From assembly GCA_025450155.1 (NCBI GenBank), contig JANWIB010000054.1, positions 1 to 8,887 on the forward strand: a stretch of 8,887 bases of DNA. Reading direction: 5' to 3'. Source of the DNA: Sphingobacteriaceae bacterium. Its GTDB lineage: Bacteria > Bacteroidota > Bacteroidia > Sphingobacteriales > Sphingobacteriaceae. Below the pieces are notes generated by a model. It searched no databases. It saw nothing but the letters and a program-made list of their open reading frames with translations, and was not told the DNA's origin. The position numbers were made by a program, and so were the translations under genes. How positions within the stretch are numbered: position 1 is the stretch's first letter; every line of letters begins with the position of its first letter. Shown here in pieces: positions 6,592-8,887 of the stretch.

Positions 6592-7193
6592 GGAAACTAA
6601 TTTTATTAATTTTATTCTTTGGAACTGTTATGATAGCTTGGGCACAGAGACCCGACTTCCCGTTTAATTATGCAATCCCGAATAGTACAGCGGAGAGTTT
6701 ACTAAAAAAACTACCCAAACCCGATTCGCCTTTTGAAGGATATAAGCCAGAAGAAAGACAAATGCTTGCTACAGAACCTACCCGACTCTGGAAAGGTTTA
6801 AAAATCGGACATTTTGAAGATAAAGAATCGCTTGCAGCCTTATTTCTGTTCAATGAGCACAATAAACTAAAAACGATACGCTTTTCATCTTCAAACTTAG
6901 CGGAAATAAGGTACGATAACCGGCCTACAGGGGATGAAGATTATTTTGTAATGTACGGCAAGCCCCTTATTACTTACTTCAAAAAAGCAGGGTGGAAAGT
7001 ACAGGGGAATCCCATAGTTTTCCCCATCAGCCTGATAAAAAAAAATCAAACGTTAGCCGTTAGAATAGATACCCTGTATGATGTTGCTCTAAGTCCCGAG
7101 GAGGATAGTTTTAGTGGATTCCATTATCACTATCCCAGCGATCATATTGCCAGTCAAAACAAATACCTTCGTTTTGAATTGAATTTAAAGTAA
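6588..7193 (+). CDS. Exported protein of unknown function, coupled to the PLP enzyme gene
   Basis: I do not recognise this 201-residue protein. A clear signal peptide is visible: MRK, a hydrophobic core (4-16), then AWA with probable cleavage after Ala19, leaving Gln20 at the new N-terminus. The mature protein is mixed in character, with short strands and many charged residues, and has no cysteines, ruling out a disulphide- or haem-based role. No catalytic signature is visible. Its ATG overlaps the stop codon of the PLP enzyme gene in an ATGA sequence, so translation is probably coupled and the two form an operon. A cytoplasmic enzyme and an exported protein need not share a function. It ends eight bases from the stop codon of the convergent gene, with no hairpin terminator between them. 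Confidence 0.82.
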   Translation: MRKLILLILFFGTVMIAWAQRPDFPFNYAIPNSTAESLLKKLPKPDSPFEGYKPEERQMLATEPTRLWKGLKIGHFEDKESLAALFLFNEHNKLKTIRFSSSNLAEIRYDNRPTGDEDYFVMYGKPLITYFKKAGWKVQGNPIVFPISLIKKNQTLAVRIDTLYDVALSPEEDSFSGFHYHYPSDHIASQNKYLRFELNLK

Positions 7194-7201
7194 TCAATTT
7201 C

Positions 7202-7927
7202 TTAGTGTACTTTTTTGAGATAAATGTATTTGGCATCGCATTCTGAAAGACGTACATAATAATTCATTGAGTTACCGGTATTCTGAATAATAATGCTATC
7301 ATCGCTTAAGTCGCCACTTAATTCACCGGCATTTTCATCTCCTATCAGTCCTTCAAAGCTTATGTAATTAGCTTCACTATCCCGAGATATCTTCACTTTT
7401 CCCTTTTTATTGCGTTTCTCCGATGTTATATGATAATAATAAGTCCCTTTGCTCTTAGAAATCAGAATTTCCAATTTACATTTACAAAACTCGGATGTTT
7501 CATCATAATTAATTACATACTTACCTGCTATGGTTTTGGGTAGAGAAACTATATTAAACCACGTTTCTTTTAATACAATGGGGTACGCTCTGTCTCCATT
7601 CATGCTTTGCCAGGTTCCAATTATCGAATCTTTAATCAACTTCCCTTTTATCTTTGCCATAGTTACACCGTTCGAATCCAATTCATTTAGCTCGATGTTA
7701 TTTTCCTGATCAATCTTTCCAGAAAGTTCAATATCATAGCCCTGGTTGTCTTCAAAATAAACTCCATCCAGCTGACCGGATTTTGCCTGCAGGGTCAGCT
7801 TTATTTCTAATTTACCATTAATCGTCCCCTGGTAAACCTTGTTAAAAGTTATGGATTGGGTTTGTGCCTGGCAAAAAAGCATGATCGTTATCAGTATGAT
7901 TGAAATAGACAGAAATTTAGTTGTCAT
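7202..7927 (-). CDS. Exported beta-rich protein of unknown function
   Basis: This 241-residue protein begins with a signal peptide (hydrophobic core at about 5-18, probable cleavage near Ala21). A lipobox is unlikely because Phe18 precedes Cys19. The mature part is rich in alternating polar and hydrophobic residues typical of beta-sheet. A first unit (about 28-115) contains YQGTINGKLEIKLTL, GVYFEDNQGYDIELSG, MAKIKGKLIKDSIIGTW and a GDRAYPIVL ending. A second unit (about 130-241) has the similar strand pattern GKYVINYDE, CKCKLEILISKSKG, GELSGDLSDDSIIIQN. The two halves may be repeats of a small barrel-like fold that assembles in the periplasm. No enzymatic motif is seen. It is convergent with the coupled exported gene on its left and divergent from metX on its right. 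Confidence 0.8.
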   Translation of the reverse strand: MTTKFLSISIILITIMLFCQAQTQSITFNKVYQGTINGKLEIKLTLQAKSGQLDGVYFEDNQGYDIELSGKIDQENNIELNELDSNGVTMAKIKGKLIKDSIIGTWQSMNGDRAYPIVLKETWFNIVSLPKTIAGKYVINYDETSEFCKCKLEILISKSKGTYYYHITSEKRNKKGKVKISRDSEANYISFEGLIGDENAGELSGDLSDDSIIIQNTGNSMNYYVRLSECDAKYIYLKKVH

Positions 7928-8060
7928 GCTTATGCTGTTAAAAAGGTATTAAAACAAGAGTCGTTATTTTCTTCTTGCAGGCTTTAAATATACACTTATC
8001 CGTATTCATCCAATAAAATCCCTTTTTTATCCGTTAAATGCACTTTTTTAAAATTTTATT

Positions 8061-8090
8061 TTTGATTTTCTTTAAAACCGTTTACCTTTG
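8061..8090 (+). promoter_or_regulatory. Bacteroidota-type promoter of the metX riboswitch leader
   Basis: TTTG (8061-8064), an 18-base spacer and TACCTTTG (8083-8090) match both parts of the Bacteroidota housekeeping consensus (TTTG / TAnnTTTG) with no mismatch. Transcription would begin at about 8095-8097, some 27 bases before the aptamer P1 helix. This is the best promoter in the window. Confidence 0.75.
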
Positions 8091-8122
8091 GGTTCTTATT
8101 TCTATCATCAACCCTTGGTTTT

Positions 8123-8223
8123 TGATTTATAAAGAAGTGGCGAGAGACAGGCTCTTCGACCCACTGGCAACCCTGAAAAGCAGAAGGTGCCAATTCCTGT
8201 CCGGTAACGGAAACTATAAATTG
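8123..8223 (+). promoter_or_regulatory. SAM-I (S-box) riboswitch aptamer
   Basis: This RNA binds S-adenosylmethionine and controls methionine genes. Every helix can be traced. P1: ATTTATA (8125-8131) with TATAAAT (8215-8221), extended by two G-U pairs to 8123/8223. P2 lower part: GTGG (8137-8140) with CCAC (8161-8164). P2 upper part: GAGAG (8142-8146) with CTCTT (8152-8156), closing loop ACAGG (8147-8151). P3: TGGC (8165-8168) with GCCA (8189-8192), then CC/GG, then CTG (8173-8175) with CAG (8181-8183). P4: CCG (8201-8203) with CGG (8208-8210) and a GTAA tetraloop. The P2 loop ACAGG is fully complementary to CCTGT (8196-8200), forming the diagnostic pseudoknot. The conserved S-box segments GGCAACC and GGTGCCAATTCC are intact, and the unpaired A8169/A8170 opposite T8188 sit where SAM binds in known structures. 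metX downstream is a standard target. Confidence 0.93.
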
Positions 8224-8229
8224 TTAAAC

Positions 8230-8370
8230 ATGAACAAGATTACATTTACATCAATCCAGAATTTAAACGTTTGCTCCCGCACGAACAAAAACAGCTTTCA
8301 GATTTTAATTCAATTCTTGCAAGCCCGGCTTAGTATGCAGGGCTGCTTAATCCGGATAGCTACTAGCTAA
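8230..8370 (+). CDS. Candidate 46-codon leader ORF between the SAM riboswitch and metX
   Basis: An ATG at 8230 opens a 46-residue frame (starting MNKITFTSIQNLNVCSRTNK) that ends with TAA at 8368-8370. The start codon is six bases after the 3' strand of riboswitch helix P1. It sits in an A/T-rich context typical of Bacteroidota starts, without a Shine-Dalgarno sequence. The peptide has Cys15 and Cys39 and one internal Met, not the runs of Met or Cys expected of a classical attenuator peptide. It has no signal peptide. The stop codon lies within the hairpin 8357-8369, and metX starts 75 bases further on. Translation would disturb the leader hairpins. I do not recognise the peptide, and an ORF of this length can arise by chance; position is the main argument. 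Confidence 0.35.
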   Translation: MNKITFTSIQNLNVCSRTNKNSFQILIQFLQARLSMQGCLIRIATS

Positions 8371-8405
8371 GGGCTGAAAAACCGGATAAGTTACCTCTCA
8401 CCGGG
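8319..8405 (+). other. Metastable hairpins in the distal metX leader
   Basis: AGCCC (8322-8326) can pair with GGGCT at 8340-8344 (extended by GC/GC around a bulged A) or with GGGCT at 8371-8375, but not both. ATCCGG (8350-8355) pairs with CCGGAT (8382-8387), enclosing a small hairpin TAGCT-ACT-AGCTA (8357-8369). CCGG recurs at 8325, 8352, 8382 and 8401. GTTACC (8390-8395) is complementary to GGTAAC (8203-8208) in the aptamer P4 arm. No hairpin is followed by a U-tract, so an intrinsic terminator is not supported. These elements could form the expression platform of the riboswitch; this is inference from pairing potential. Confidence 0.4.
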
Positions 8406-8445
8406 TTCTACCATTCATTAAACGCAATAAAATCTGAAAACAGCA

Positions 8446-8887
8446 ATGACTTTACAACTATATAAACACCCGAAGGCCTTTATACTGGAGAGTGGAAAGC
8501 GGCTTAAAAACCTGGAAATTGCCTACCACACGTATGGAAAACTTAACGACAAAAAAGATAATGTCATCTGGGTTTCTCATGCACTCACTGCTAATTCTGA
8601 TGTGTTTGACTGGTGGAAGGGCTTATTTGGAGCAAACGATTTGTTTAATCCCAATGAGTATTTCATTGTCTGCCCTAATATTTTAGGCTCGCATTATGGA
8701 ACCACGAACCCGCTAAGTAAAAACTCAGATACCGGGCAGCCTTATTATCTTTCTTTTCCACACTACACCACAAGAGACATGGGTGCTATGCAGCAGGTAT
8801 TGGCGGATGCGTTGGGCCTATCGCAAATTATCGTGTTAATTGGCGGATCTTTAGGAGGGCAACAAGCGATTGAATGGGCCTTTGTCG
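8446..8887 (+). CDS. metX: Homoserine O-acetyltransferase MetX, 5' part only
   Basis: MetX transfers an acetyl group from acetyl-CoA to homoserine, giving O-acetylhomoserine, the activated precursor for methionine. The first 147 residues are present and the window edge truncates the rest. It is an alpha/beta-hydrolase-fold enzyme. The opening LKNLEIAYHTYGKLN is typical, followed by VSHALTANSDVFDWWKGLFG (43-62), which matches the family's HALTG-type oxyanion segment, then CPNILGSHYGTTNP (76-89) and the nucleophile elbow GGSLGGQQAIEW with catalytic Ser135. The Asp and His of the triad would lie beyond the window. The start at 8446 is chosen because family homology begins there. No Shine-Dalgarno sequence precedes it. 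The SAM-I riboswitch upstream indicates repression when SAM is plentiful. The cystathionine gamma-synthase-like enzyme at 5473-6591 would use its product. Confidence 0.93.
   Translation, partial: MTLQLYKHPKAFILESGKRLKNLEIAYHTYGKLNDKKDNVIWVSHALTANSDVFDWWKGLFGANDLFNPNEYFIVCPNILGSHYGTTNPLSKNSDTGQPYYLSFPHYTTRDMGAMQQVLADALGLSQIIVLIGGSLGGQQAIEWAFV

Larger units (their letters stand above)
7928..8445. other. 518-base divergent intergenic region holding the metX control leader
   Basis: From 7928 to about 8060 this AT-rich stretch lies upstream of the minus-strand exported protein gene and I see no clear element in it. A TACCTTTT at 7941-7948 on the minus strand is too weak a -7 box to call. From 8061 to 8445 it holds the metX promoter, the SAM-I riboswitch, a candidate 46-codon leader ORF and further hairpins, described separately. 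A longer open frame starting at 8038 in the same phase spans the promoter and aptamer and is not a real gene as such. Confidence 0.8.

Noticed and set aside
7941..7948. Promoter -7 box for the minus-strand exported protein gene (TACCTTTT)
   Set aside because: The last base does not match TAnnTTTG, no TTTG lies at the right spacing, and the leader would be only a few bases long.
8038..8370. A 110-codon open frame upstream of metX
   Set aside because: Its first two thirds run through the promoter and the riboswitch aptamer, so it cannot be a normal gene from 8038. Only the in-frame ATG at 8230 was kept, as a candidate leader ORF.
8224..8445. Intrinsic terminator as the riboswitch expression platform
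   Set aside because: None of the hairpins in this stretch is followed by a run of T's; the strongest stems lead into A-rich sequence instead.

Overview
The window looks like chromosomal DNA from a Bacteroidota bacterium, possibly a Cytophagia-type lineage (a guess). It is AT-rich, and its start codons have A/T-rich leaders rather than clear Shine-Dalgarno sequences. Several promoters resemble the Bacteroidota consensus TTTG / TAnnTTTG. The window holds ten complete genes, the 5' part of an eleventh, and one candidate small upstream ORF. There are no rRNA, tRNA, insertion-sequence or CRISPR signals.

Left (1-1184, + strand): a membrane-anchored diheme cytochrome c with its own promoter, a small inverted repeat in its leader and a strong intrinsic terminator.

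Centre (1243-4880, - strand, read right to left): a compact operon of mqnE, a histidine-phosphatase gene, mqnA, a START-like (SRPBCC/AHSA1) gene and a small membrane protein. MqnA and MqnE catalyse the first two steps of the futalosine route to menaquinone: chorismate to 3-[(1-carboxyvinyl)oxy]benzoate, then radical-SAM conversion to aminofutalosine. The phosphatase gene lies between them and overlaps mqnA by 11 bases. Upstream on the same strand is a lipocalin-like lipoprotein gene (4980-5396). A 10-bp inverted repeat between it and mqnE could be its terminator or an mqn operator.

Right (5473-8887): methionine/sulfur metabolism. A PLP-dependent cystathionine gamma-synthase-like gene is coupled through an ATGA overlap to a small exported protein of unknown function. 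A convergent gene for an exported beta-rich protein follows. The window then ends in metX (homoserine O-acetyltransferase), cut off after 147 codons.

The most interesting region is the 350-base metX leader. A good Bacteroidota promoter precedes a complete SAM-I (S-box) riboswitch in which P1, P2, P3, P4 and the loop pseudoknot can all be traced base by base. Six bases after P1 begins a 46-codon ORF whose stop codon lies inside a hairpin. The rest of the leader has mutually exclusive pairings and repeated CCGG tetramers, but no U-tract terminator. This suggests that SAM sensing may act through a translated leader ORF or long-range RNA refolding. That mechanism is inference; the aptamer itself is well supported.
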